From Sphingomonadaceae bacterium (GTDB taxonomy: Bacteria; Pseudomonadota; Alphaproteobacteria; Sphingomonadales; Sphingomonadaceae): DNA of 64,000 bases. Where the stretch lies: contig RFPL01000001.1 in the NCBI GenBank assembly GCA_009926135.1, forward strand, positions 434,001-498,000, in the 5' to 3' direction. The notes beneath the pieces are model-generated. The model was not told the origin of the DNA and made no database searches. It saw only the letters and a program-made list of their open reading frames with translations. Each line of letters opens with the position of its first letter. Position 1 is the first letter of the stretch. Below, piece after piece: positions 51,035 to 58,662 of this stretch. A program made the position numbers and the translations under genes.

Positions 51035-51305
51035 CCTGCTCCCCATAGCGCTCCATCCGGAACGCTGCCTTGAGGTAGTCCTCTGCCGCCGCCTTGAGCA
51101 GCGGTTCCTTGGCAAAGGCTTCAGCTGGCAGCGGGGCAACGCCCAGCGCATCCATCAGCGTCCACAGTGCAAACTTGCGGCCTGGCTCGCGCTCTACTCC
51201 AAAGCCGATTTTCAGCTTTTCGAGGGCGCGTTCATAGTCCGCTTCGGTCAGTTCGGCCGGGTCTTCGGTCCCGAAAAAGTGCAGGATCAGCGCGTCGAGG
51301 TCCAC
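51027..51305 (-). CDS. Conserved hypothetical protein within the ubiE-ubiB operon
   Basis: A 92-residue acidic, mostly helical protein: LDALILHFFGTEDPAELTEA at the start, then EKLKIGFGVEREPGRKFALW and EPLLKAAAEDYLKAAFRMER. No named domain is recognised and there is no signal peptide or membrane helix. GTG 51305 lies 3 bp after the ubiB stop, and the 3' end overlaps the phosphatase gene by 8 bp, so it is translated with the operon. Function unknown. Confidence 0.75.
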   Translation of the reverse strand: MDLDALILHFFGTEDPAELTEADYERALEKLKIGFGVEREPGRKFALWTLMDALGVAPLPAEAFAKEPLLKAAAEDYLKAAFRMERYGEQDD

Positions 51306-51308
51306 GGG

Positions 51309-52865
51309 CTATAGCCAGCCTAGCAGGGTCGCGCCCCAGACCGCGCCACCACCCGCCAGCAGCGCGAGCACATAGCCACCCCACTGGCGTCCAGCATCCC
51401 CCTGGCGCCGCTCCCAGACCAGTTCGACATCGGGCAGCGGCGGCTGTTCGGGGGCACCGCCCTTCGGCGGGAAGCGCTCCTCCAGCCGGCGGATCAGGCC
51501 GGGCAGGCGCAGCAGAGTCTCGCCATCTTCACGCAGCCGGTCGGCCAGTGCGGCTTCGGGGCCCAGCTCGTCGCGGATCCAGCCCTGCACGAACGGGCCG
51601 GAGACGTCCCACATGTTGATGCCGGGGTGCAGCGCGGTTGCCAGTCCTTCGACCATCACCATGGTCTTCTGCAGCAGCAGCAGGTGCGGCTGGGTCTGCA
51701 TGTCGAAATCGCGGGTAATCGCGAACAGTCCGTCAAGCATCTGCCCGACCGACAGCTCGCTGACCGGTTTGCCGCGCATCGGCTCGCCCACGGCGCGCAG
51801 CGCGGTCGCGAAATCATCGACCGAGTGATAGCCCGGCACGTACTGCGCCTCGAAATGGATCTCTGCCACGCGGCGGTAGTTGCCGGTGGTCAGGCCATAA
51901 AGTATCTCGGCCAGCCAGAACCGGGCGCGGCGGTCGATCCGACCCATGATCCCGAAGTCGATCGCGGCGATGGTGCCGTCGGCCTGCACGAACAGGTTGC
52001 CCTGGTGCATGTCAGCATGGAAATAGCCGTGGCTGATCGCCTGGGTCAGGAAGGCGATCACCAGGCGGCCGGCGAGTTCGGGCAAATCGATCCCGCTGGC
52101 TTCCAGCGCGGCGCGGTTGCTGATCTTGATCCCGTCGATCCACTCAATGGTCATCACCCGGCCATTGGTGCGGTCCCAGTCGATCCCTGGTATCCGGTAG
52201 CCTTCGAAGCCCTGCATCGCCTCGGCGAGCTCCGAGGCCGAGGCTGCCTCGCGCCGCAGGTCGAGCTCGCGCAGGGTCCAGCGCTTGAGATTGGCGATGA
52301 CCATCCGCGGGCGCAGGCGCGCTGCCTCACCGCCCAGCGCCTCGAGGTGCGCGGCGGCCCATTCGTAGGTCTCCAGATCGGCGGCGAACTTCCTGGCGAT
52401 GCCCGGGCGCAGCACCTTGATCGCAACCGTCCGGCCGTCGGTGGTGACGCCCTTGTGGACCTGCGCGATCGAGGCCGCGCCGACGGGCTCCGGGTCGATG
52501 CTGGAGAAGATCTCGTCGAGGGGTCTGCCGAAGCTGCCCTCGATTTCCGCCCGAATCGCGCTGAAGGGCACCGGCGGCAGGCTGTCCTGCAAGCTCAGCA
52601 AGTTGTGTGCGGCTTCATCGCCAACGAGGTCAGGCCGGGTGGCCAGCGTCTGGCCCAGCTTGATCGCGGCCGGGCCGATGGCCTGAAAGGCCCCGGCATA
52701 GTCTGGAACGCGCGGCTGGAACGTGCCCAGCCGGGCCAGCCGGAACAGTCGCTTGACCGGCAGCGGCGTGTTGCGGTCCTGCTCAATCCCGCGCAGCGCG
52801 CCGTGGCGGGCCAGGATCCGGCCCCAGCGCAGCAGCCGTAGCAGATGAGTAGTCGGACGGGTCAA
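51309..52865 (-). CDS. ubiB: UbiB-family ubiquinone biosynthesis kinase-like protein
   Basis: A 518-residue atypical kinase/ATPase (ABC1/ADCK3 family) required for ubiquinone synthesis. Seen: the KxGQ signature in AIKLGQTLATRPDLV, the Ala-rich loop PVGAASIAQVHKG, the ATP Lys in VAIKVLRPGI, the catalytic loop HADMHQGNLFV and IDFGIMGRID; two C-terminal membrane helices end in GGYVLALLAGGGAVWGATLL. The start is TTG 52865, overlapping the ubiE stop as TTGA; longer starts would run through ubiE in another frame. Operon order is ubiE-ubiB-unknown-LMW phosphatase-ybaK. Confidence 0.95.
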   Translation of the reverse strand: MTRPTTHLLRLLRWGRILARHGALRGIEQDRNTPLPVKRLFRLARLGTFQPRVPDYAGAFQAIGPAAIKLGQTLATRPDLVGDEAAHNLLSLQDSLPPVPFSAIRAEIEGSFGRPLDEIFSSIDPEPVGAASIAQVHKGVTTDGRTVAIKVLRPGIARKFAADLETYEWAAAHLEALGGEAARLRPRMVIANLKRWTLRELDLRREAASASELAEAMQGFEGYRIPGIDWDRTNGRVMTIEWIDGIKISNRAALEASGIDLPELAGRLVIAFLTQAISHGYFHADMHQGNLFVQADGTIAAIDFGIMGRIDRRARFWLAEILYGLTTGNYRRVAEIHFEAQYVPGYHSVDDFATALRAVGEPMRGKPVSELSVGQMLDGLFAITRDFDMQTQPHLLLLQKTMVMVEGLATALHPGINMWDVSGPFVQGWIRDELGPEAALADRLREDGETLLRLPGLIRRLEERFPPKGGAPEQPPLPDVELVWERRQGDAGRQWGGYVLALLAGGGAVWGATLLGWL

Positions 52866-53593
52866 ATCTTCCAGCCGCTGTGAATGGCCACCAGGCCGCC
52901 CAGGATCGGTTCGACCTTGGTGCGGGTGAAGCCAGCCTCGCGGATCATGCGCTCGAACTCTGGCATGGTCGGGAAGCGGCGGATCGATTCGATCAGGTAG
53001 CGATAGGAATCGGCATCCCCGGCAATCGCCTGGCCGATCTTCGGGACCAGTCTGTGCGAATAAAGATCGTAAATCTCCCGGAAGCCGGGCCACTCGGTGG
53101 TCGAAAACTCAAGGCAGAAGAATCGCCCGCCATGCTTCAGCACGCGGTGTGCCTCGGCCAGGGCATGATCGATCCGGGTAACGTTCCGGATCCCGAAAGC
53201 GATCGTATAGGCATCGAAGAAGCGGTCCGGAAAGCTAAGCTCTTCAGCGTTCTGGCGCGACCAGACGAGGCTATCCAGCCCTTTGTCCATGGCGCGTTCG
53301 ATCCCGACATCAAGCATGTCCTGGTTGATGTCGGAAACCGTCAATTGGGCGCCTTCGGCGGCAAGGCGGAAGGCGATGTCGCCCGTGCCCCCGGCCATGT
53401 CGAGGATCTGCTCACCCGGACGGGGCTTCACGCGGCGGACAAACTTGTCCTTCCACAACCGGTGCATGCCGACCGACATGGCATCGTTCATCACGTCGTA
53501 CTTCTTGGCGACGCTTGAAAACACCGCGCCGACGCGGGCCGTCTTCTCCTCGGGGGAGACCTCTTCGTAGCCGAAGGAAACCTGTTCGCTCAT
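52862..53593 (-). CDS. ubiE: Demethylmenaquinone/2-methoxy-6-polyprenyl-benzoquinol methyltransferase
   Basis: UbiE is the C-methyltransferase of ubiquinone biosynthesis. This 243-residue protein has KKYDVMNDAMSVGMHRLWKD near residue 30, SAM motif I ILDMAGGTGDIAFRLA, the UbiE signature FGIRNVTRIDHALAEAHRVLKHGG and YRYLIESIRRFP. It is the first gene of the operon running left, divergent from mutM with a 56-bp gap, and is coupled to ubiB by a 4-bp stop/start overlap. Confidence 0.96.
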   Translation of the reverse strand: MSEQVSFGYEEVSPEEKTARVGAVFSSVAKKYDVMNDAMSVGMHRLWKDKFVRRVKPRPGEQILDMAGGTGDIAFRLAAEGAQLTVSDINQDMLDVGIERAMDKGLDSLVWSRQNAEELSFPDRFFDAYTIAFGIRNVTRIDHALAEAHRVLKHGGRFFCLEFSTTEWPGFREIYDLYSHRLVPKIGQAIAGDADSYRYLIESIRRFPTMPEFERMIREAGFTRTKVEPILGGLVAIHSGWKI

Positions 53594-53649
53594 GGGGCTG
53601 GCCCTTAGGGGAGTTTCGGCGCGGCGGAAAGGATGTATGCAGCATCACC

Positions 53650-54465
53650 ATGCCTGAATTACCAGAAGTTGAAACTACGGTTCGCGGCCTTGCCCGGTAT
53701 CTCGACGGCGCGAAGCTGGTGCGGGTTGAACCGCGCCGCGCCGACCTTCGTCGGCCGTTCCCGGCGGACCTGGTCCAGGCCATGACCGGGGCAACGGTCA
53801 CCGGCATGGGGCGCCGCGCCAAATATGGCCTGATCCACACGGACCGGGCGCGGAGCCTGGTATTCCATCTGGGCATGTCCGGGCGCTGGCGGATCGACCC
53901 GGAGGACATCGGCACGCACGACCACCTCGTGCTGGAAACAGCCTCAGGTCACATCCTGGCGCTGAACGATCCGCGGCGGTTCGGGTCCGTCGACCTGGTC
54001 GATGAGCCACTGCTGCCAGAATGGCCAGCATTCGCCGCCATGGGCCCCGAGCCGCTGGGTGACGAACTGACCGCCGGGCATCTCAAGTCGGCGCTGAAGG
54101 GGCGCAGCGCGGCGATCAAGCTGATGCTGCTCGATCAGCGCATCGTGGCCGGGCTGGGCAACATCTATGTCTGCGAGGCGCTGTTCCGCGCCGGCATCGA
54201 CGCCCGCAAGCCGGCTGGCCTTGTTACCGGACCGGCGATTGAGCGGCTGGTGCCGGCGATCAAGGCGGTGATTGCCGAGGCGATTGAAGCCGGCGGATCA
54301 ACCCTGCGTGACTATGCCCAGCCCGATGGCCAGTTGGGCTATTTCTCCAAGCAGTTCGACGTCTATGACCGGACGGGCCAGCCCTGCACCCGCTGTGGAG
54401 CGCCGATCCAGCGCGTGGCCCAAGGTGGCCGCAGCACGTGGTATTGCGCCAAGTGCCAGAAGTGA
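53650..54465 (+). CDS. mutM: Formamidopyrimidine-DNA glycosylase
   Basis: MutM (Fpg) excises 8-oxoguanine and formamidopyrimidines. This 271-residue protein has the invariant N-terminus MPELPEVETTVRGL, in which Pro becomes the catalytic nucleophile; GRRAKYGLI carries the conserved Lys; H2TH-domain residues are LLDQRIVAGLGNIYVCEALF; the C-terminal zinc finger is CTRCGAPIQRV and WYCAKCQK. ATG 53650 is fixed by the conserved N-terminus; the upstream in-frame extension is rejected. rpsT follows, then dnaA. Confidence 0.97.
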   Translation: MPELPEVETTVRGLARYLDGAKLVRVEPRRADLRRPFPADLVQAMTGATVTGMGRRAKYGLIHTDRARSLVFHLGMSGRWRIDPEDIGTHDHLVLETASGHILALNDPRRFGSVDLVDEPLLPEWPAFAAMGPEPLGDELTAGHLKSALKGRSAAIKLMLLDQRIVAGLGNIYVCEALFRAGIDARKPAGLVTGPAIERLVPAIKAVIAEAIEAGGSTLRDYAQPDGQLGYFSKQFDVYDRTGQPCTRCGAPIQRVAQGGRSTWYCAKCQK

Positions 54466-54644
54466 TGTCCGGTCTGATCGGATGGCGGGGTCGCGCCGGC
54501 TGGCGACTCTCTCCGGTTGACGATTCGGCTTTGCCCAGTTAAGGGCCGCGCTTTCCGCGGGCATGACTCGTTCAGCGCCCGCGACTTTGTGCGAAATTTC
54601 AACCGGTATCGGGCTGGATCATACCAGCCACAAGAAGGACTGAC

Positions 54645-54905
54645 ATGGCCAATACGCCGCAAGCCAAGAAGCGCATCCGTCGCAACGAGAAGCGCGCAGA
54701 AATCAACGGCAACCGCCTGGGCCGTATCCGCACCTTCGTGAAGAAGGTCGAAGCTGCCTTGGCCGGTGGTGACAAGACCGCTGCTGCCGAAGCGCTCAAG
54801 GCGGCCCAGCCGGAACTGCAGCGCGGCGTGGCGCGCGGCGTGCTTCACAAGAATACCGCGTCGCGCAAGTTCGCGCGTCTGACCAAGCGGGTTTCGTCGC
54901 TCTAA
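54645..54905 (+). CDS. rpsT: 30S ribosomal protein S20
   Basis: An 86-residue basic helical protein matching S20 end to end: [19 protein letters not shown] at the start, then [17 protein letters not shown] and [24 protein letters not shown] lies upstream of ATG 54645. It is preceded by 179 bp of intergenic sequence holding no other gene that I can see, and followed by a strong terminator at 54971. The position between mutM and dnaA is a conserved alphaproteobacterial arrangement. Confidence 0.97.
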   Translation: MANTPQAKKRIRRNEKRAEINGNRLGRIRTFVKKVEAALAGGDKTAAAEALKAAQPELQRGVARGVLHKNTASRKFARLTKRVSSL

Positions 54906-55410
54906 AAGCGGCAAGCTCCGGGCGGCCGATTCGCGGATCGGCGGCACGAAATGGGAACAACCCAGCAAAGGGGCTGGCGGTTCAACCGCCGGCCCTTTTT
55001 GCTTTGTGCCGGAGTGGGAAAATGCGGCGGCGCAACAAGTCCAAGGTTTCCCGCGATTCGCACTTCCGCTTTGGAAAAATCATATGCCTAACAGGTGTTT
55101 AGAAATAGCCTGCGGGAATTGCCTGAGCGCAGTTGAGTCAAGGCTATTTATTTCAGTTTTTTTGCAATCGGGCGCTTGCCCTGCGCGATGAGCGGGGCAT
55201 AACACCCTGCAAGCCCGCCGCGGATTCTTCGAGGCGGGCCTTCACACAGATCAGAGTACCGAACCGGTTTTTGGGGGCCGGATGCGGGCCAGTTCTGCCC
55301 TCAGCCGAGGAGCAGGCGGGATAGGTATTTTCGGGGGCCTTGGGGTGTCGGGACCAAATATTGGCAATTCGCGCGGCACAGCCGCGCCGGGCGGAGCTGA
55401 CGCAGAGCGC
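54906..55410. other. Intergenic region between rpsT and dnaA
   Basis: About 500 bp without a supported gene. It holds the rpsT terminator (54971-55000), an AT-richer patch with a T-run near 55140-55170, a 7-bp GCCCGCC/GGCGGGC stem near 55210-55240, and scattered GANTC sites, the target of the alphaproteobacterial cell-cycle methylase CcrM. The dnaA reading frame is open back to 55282, but that stretch is Gly-rich and unlike any DnaA. I see no DnaA boxes matching TTATCCACA, so this is probably the dnaA promoter region, not an evident oriC. Confidence 0.5.
54971..55000 (+). terminator. Rho-independent terminator after rpsT
   Basis: GGGCTGGCGGT pairs with ACCGCCGGCCC (one G-U pair) with a tiny loop and is followed by TTTTT. 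It lies 66 bp after the rpsT stop codon and separates rpsT from dnaA. Confidence 0.9.
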
Positions 55411-56838
55411 ATGATGGAAGAACAGGAAGCGCTCGATCTCGCCGCGGACTGGGCTGACATCAGCCGGGGCCTGCGCAAGGATCTGGGGAACCAGCTGTAC
55501 AGCCAGTGGATCAAGCCGATCCAGCTGGGCGCGCTGTGCAAGCAGGACGGCAAGCTTGATCTCTACCTGCCTAACGAATTCGCGGCCAACTGGGTGGCTG
55601 ATCGCTTTGCTGACCGGCTCTCGCTGGCCTGGAAGATTGCCCGGCCCGATATCCGCAACGTCCAGATCAGCGTTCTGCCTGGTCGCCGCCCGCTGCCGGG
55701 GCTGCGTCTCGGACGGGATGACAATCGCCGCGCCGCCAACGATGGCACGGTCATGTCGCAGCCCGGCGATGCGCTGGGAATGAGCGCGGCCGAGCTGGGG
55801 TCGCTTGGCCAGGGGCCGATCGGGCTTGATCCATCGCTGACCTTCGCCAGTTTCGTTACCGGTTCGGCCAACGTGCTGGCCAGCAATGCTGCACAGCGTA
55901 TGGCCGCGCCTGAAACGCCGCAGTTTGCGCCGCTCTATCTCAAGGCGGCGACCGGCCAGGGTAAGACTCACCTGCTCCATGCAATTGGCCATGCCTATCT
56001 CGCGAACCATCAGCGGGCGCGGATCTTCTATTGCTCGGCCGAGCGCTTCATGGTCGAATTCGTCCAGGCGCTTCGTCAGAACCAGACTATCGAATTCAAG
56101 GCCCGCCTGCGCGGCTTCGACCTGCTGCTGGTCGATGACATCCAGTTCATCATCGGCAAGGCTTCGGCCCAGGAAGAACTGCTTTACACGATCGATGCAC
56201 TGCTGGCCGAAGGCAAGCGGCTGGTTTTCGCCGCCGACCGGGCGCCCCAGGCGCTCGACGGGGTGGAGCAGCGGCTGCTCTCGCGTCTCTCCATGGGACT
56301 GGTCGCAGATATCCAGCCGGCAGACATCGACCTGCGCCGCTCGATCCTGGAGCACCGGCTGCAACGCTTCTCACCCAGCCACGTGCCGGGCGATGTGGTC
56401 GAGTTTCTCGCCCGCACGATCAATCGCAATGTCCGCGAACTGGTCGGTGGCCTCAACAAGTTGATCGCTTATGCCCAGCTGACCGGTCAGGCCGTCTCGC
56501 TGCAACTGGCCGAAGAACAGCTGACCGATATCCTGTCGGCCAACCGCCGCCGCATCACGATCGACGAGATTCAGCGCACGGTCTGCCAGTTCTACCGGGT
56601 CGACCGGACCGAGATGGCCTCAAAGCGCCGCGCCCGGGCCGTAGTCCGTCCGCGTCAGGTGGCGATGTACCTCGCCAAGGTGCTGACACCGCGCAGCTAT
56701 CCGGAAATCGGCCGCAAGTTTGGCGGGCGTGATCACTCGACAGTGATCCACGCGGTGCGCTTGATCGAAGACCTGCGGACCCGCGATGCCGACATGGATG
56801 GTGACGTGCGCAGTCTGCTGCGCCAGTTGGAAAGCTGA
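55411..56838 (+). CDS. dnaA: Chromosomal replication initiator protein DnaA
   Basis: DnaA opens oriC and loads DnaB. This protein has about 475 residues. Domain I begins around LAADWADISRGLRKDLG; the AAA+ domain has Walker A AATGQGKTHLLHAIG, Walker B LLLVDDIQFIIGK and sensor LLSRLSMGLVADIQPADI; domain IV carries the DnaA signature GGRDHSTVIHAVRLIEDL. ATG 55411 (or 55414) gives the family's usual acidic start. It follows rpsT, as in many Sphingomonadales. Walker A reads ATGQGKTH instead of the commoner GGVGLGKTH, still a functional P-loop. Confidence 0.96.
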   Translation: MMEEQEALDLAADWADISRGLRKDLGNQLYSQWIKPIQLGALCKQDGKLDLYLPNEFAANWVADRFADRLSLAWKIARPDIRNVQISVLPGRRPLPGLRLGRDDNRRAANDGTVMSQPGDALGMSAAELGSLGQGPIGLDPSLTFASFVTGSANVLASNAAQRMAAPETPQFAPLYLKAATGQGKTHLLHAIGHAYLANHQRARIFYCSAERFMVEFVQALRQNQTIEFKARLRGFDLLLVDDIQFIIGKASAQEELLYTIDALLAEGKRLVFAADRAPQALDGVEQRLLSRLSMGLVADIQPADIDLRRSILEHRLQRFSPSHVPGDVVEFLARTINRNVRELVGGLNKLIAYAQLTGQAVSLQLAEEQLTDILSANRRRITIDEIQRTVCQFYRVDRTEMASKRRARAVVRPRQVAMYLAKVLTPRSYPEIGRKFGGRDHSTVIHAVRLIEDLRTRDADMDGDVRSLLRQLES

Positions 56839-56917
56839 TAGCTTCTCCACTCCCAATAGTTCGGTGATCCCCAGCCCTTGCACAGGCTTGTGCACATGGC
56901 TGTCCACAGCCAGCTGA

Positions 56918-57490
56918 TCAGTCGCGCGGGCCGGGCTGGTCTGCCAACAGGCAGGAGAGTGCGGCTGCCATTCGTGAGGCAATTTCGTCCTCGCTGCAGA
57001 TGTCGACCAAGGCGAGGCCGTCGATCACGGCGATGATCGCGGCGGCGGTGCCTTCGCGGTCGGCGCCCTGGGGCAAGTCGAGCCGGGCGTCGACCCAGTG
57101 CCGGAAGCCTGCCATGACCTGTGCAACGATAGCCGGGAATGGCGCTTCACCCCGCGCGGCGGCGGCCACCACCTCGACCCATAGCCGCATGAACCGGCGC
57201 ATTTCCGGCCTGGTCGTGAAGGCTGCAGCGCGGCGGATTAGTTCCGCTGGAGGGAGCGGGGCACCATCGGGGATCGCCTGGGCCAGCCGCACGGACAGTT
57301 CGCCAGCCACGCGCGCCATTACGGCGTCCAGAACCTCGGCCTTGTCGGTAAAGTAGTAGAGCAGCATCCGGTCACTTACCCCGGCCGCAGCGGCGAGCTG
57401 GCGCAGGCTAGTGCGGGCCAGTCCGTGCTCCAACAGGTGCTCGGCCAGCCGTTCGATCACCGCCTCGCGCTGTTCGTCCCTGATACTCAT
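56918..57490 (-). CDS. TetR-family regulator controlling the adjacent divergent gene
   Basis: A 190-residue TetR/AcrR repressor. The DNA-binding domain is at residues 5-55 (LLEHGLARTSLRQLAAAAGV and SDRMLLYYFTDKAEVLDAV); the helical ligand-binding domain follows (MRRFMRLWVEVVAAAARGE). It is divergent from a small membrane-protein gene, and a 47-bp double palindrome (57498-57544) fills the intergenic space, 8 bp from this start codon. Autorepression and control of the neighbour are therefore likely. Its ligand is unknown. Confidence 0.88.
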   Translation of the reverse strand: MSIRDEQREAVIERLAEHLLEHGLARTSLRQLAAAAGVSDRMLLYYFTDKAEVLDAVMARVAGELSVRLAQAIPDGAPLPPAELIRRAAAFTTRPEMRRFMRLWVEVVAAAARGEAPFPAIVAQVMAGFRHWVDARLDLPQGADREGTAAAIIAVIDGLALVDICSEDEIASRMAAALSCLLADQPGPRD

Positions 57491-57497
57491 CTCACCT

Positions 57498-57544
57498 CTT
57501 GTAGCACTCGTTACATCACGATACTATGTAGCGACTGCTACAAG
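57498..57544. promoter_or_regulatory. Double TetR operator, two TGTAGC-n4-GCTACA palindromes
   Basis: The 47-bp region is one large dyad (19-bp arms, 17 of 19 matching, 9-bp centre) made of two smaller ones: TGTAGCACTCGTTACA and the perfect TGTAGCGACTGCTACA. It occupies nearly the whole gap between the TetR gene and the gene at 57554. Two tandem dimer sites of this kind are typical of TetR autoregulation. Confidence 0.75.
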
Positions 57545-57553
57545 GAATCACCC

Positions 57554-57892
57554 GTGACGCTCTTCCGTCTGTTCCTGCTCGTCTGCCTGGTCGCGATTAT
57601 CGCTTACACCTCGGTCACGATTGCCAATCATGGCTGGAACCTGCTGCCGGTCTTCTTCGGCGACATGGCCAAAATGGGCTGGTAGGGTCAGTTCAACCTT
57701 GATTTCATGTGTTTCCTCGGGCTGGCGGCGAACTGGGTCGCGTGGCGCCACCAATTCAGCCCAGGCGGTATGGCGCTGGGTCTCACTGCCTTTTTCGGCG
57801 GTATGCTGTTCCTGTCGGCCTACCTGCTGTTCCACTCTTATCGGACAGATGGTGACGTAAAGGCGCTGCTGCTGGGGCCAGCCAGGCTTTAG
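57554..57892 (+). pseudogene. Small membrane protein interrupted by an in-frame amber codon
   Basis: Read through TAG at 57683-57685, the frame encodes 112 residues: helix 1 FRLFLLVCLVAIIAYTSVTI, a loop, then after the stop FNLDFMCFLGLAANWVAW and MALGLTAFFGGMLFLSAYLL, a plausible three-helix membrane protein. Codon 44 is TAG in the context TGG-TAG-GGT; a C-to-T change from CAG (Gln) would explain it. Both sides keep codon bias and frame, so the mutation is recent, an assembly error, or readthrough. GTG 57554 has AAGGA 8 nt upstream. It is divergent from tetR across its operator. Unknown function. Confidence 0.75.
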
Positions 57893-58659
57893 GCAGTCAT
57901 CCCGCCATCGACGATCAGTTCGCTGCCGGTGGTAAAAGCGGCGCGGTCGCTGGCGAGGAAGACGACTGCATCGGCCACGTTCTGCGGCTCGCCAAGATGG
58001 CCCAACGGGTGCGCTGCAGAAACTGCCGCAAGGCTCTCGTTATTGCCCACGCCCTGTGCGCCGGCGAAATCGTCGATCAGCTTGCGGCCCATCGCGGTGT
58101 CGATCACCCCGGGGTGGACCGAGTTGACGCGGATGCGCGCCGCCGCCAGCTCCTTGGCACAGCCCTTGGTGAACAAGCGCACCGCGCCCTTGGTGCTGTT
58201 GTAGCACGAGCCGCCCGCTGCGCCTTCGATCCCCGCGACTGAAGACAGGTTCACGATCGCCGTGCCGCCGCGCCACAGGTGCGCGCGCTCGGCCAGCAAT
58301 GGAATTGCCGCGCGGGTGCCCATGAATACCCCTTCGACATTGACGGCATGGAGCCGGCGCCAGTCGTCCAACGTGGTCTCCAGGATGGGCTTGAACAGCC
58401 ATAGCCCGGCATTGTTGACCAGCACGTCCAGCCCGCCCAGTTCAGCGCGCAGCCAGTCCATCGTTGCGGCCCAGTCAGCTTCGCTGGTTACGTCCTGCGC
58501 GCGGGCGATCCCGCCAATCTCGGCGGCGAGGTCATCGGGTTCCTTGAGGTCGGTCACCGCAACCTTGGCTCCGGCTGCGGCCAGCGCCCGCGCCGTAGCG
58601 GCCCCCAGTCCCTGCGAGGCTCCGGTAACCAGCGCGATCCGACCGTCCATGTCACCCAT
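57889..58659 (-). CDS. Short-chain dehydrogenase/reductase (hydroxysteroid-dehydrogenase-like)
   Basis: A 256-residue classical SDR. Seen: ALVTGASQGLGAATARAL, VTDLKEPDDL with an Asp suggesting NAD, DVLVNNAGLWLFKP (NNAG), IVNLSSVAGIEG (catalytic Ser), CYNSTKGAVRL (Tyr and Lys), HPGVIDTAM and the C-terminal FTTGSELIVDGGMTA. It resembles 3-alpha/20-beta-hydroxysteroid and cyclic-alcohol dehydrogenases. It lies 3 bp downstream of the acyl-CoA ligase gene, in the operon behind the 60374 operator, and is convergent with the amber-interrupted gene (4-bp overlap). Confidence 0.9.
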   Translation of the reverse strand: MGDMDGRIALVTGASQGLGAATARALAAAGAKVAVTDLKEPDDLAAEIGGIARAQDVTSEADWAATMDWLRAELGGLDVLVNNAGLWLFKPILETTLDDWRRLHAVNVEGVFMGTRAAIPLLAERAHLWRGGTAIVNLSSVAGIEGAAGGSCYNSTKGAVRLFTKGCAKELAAARIRVNSVHPGVIDTAMGRKLIDDFAGAQGVGNNESLAAVSAAHPLGHLGEPQNVADAVVFLASDRAAFTTGSELIVDGGMTA

Positions 58660-58662
58660 TTC

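Noticed and set aside
51627..52841. 404-codon plus-strand frame opposite ubiB
   Set aside because: Shadow; ubiB motifs are complete on the minus strand.
55282..55410. 43-codon 5' extension of dnaA
   Set aside because: Gly/Ala-rich with no resemblance to DnaA domain I; ATG 55411 gives the normal N-terminus.
56888..56908. TTGTGCACA and CTGTCCACA near the end of dnaA as DnaA boxes of an origin
   Set aside because: Each deviates from TTATCCACA at two positions, there are only two, and no AT-rich unwinding element is nearby.
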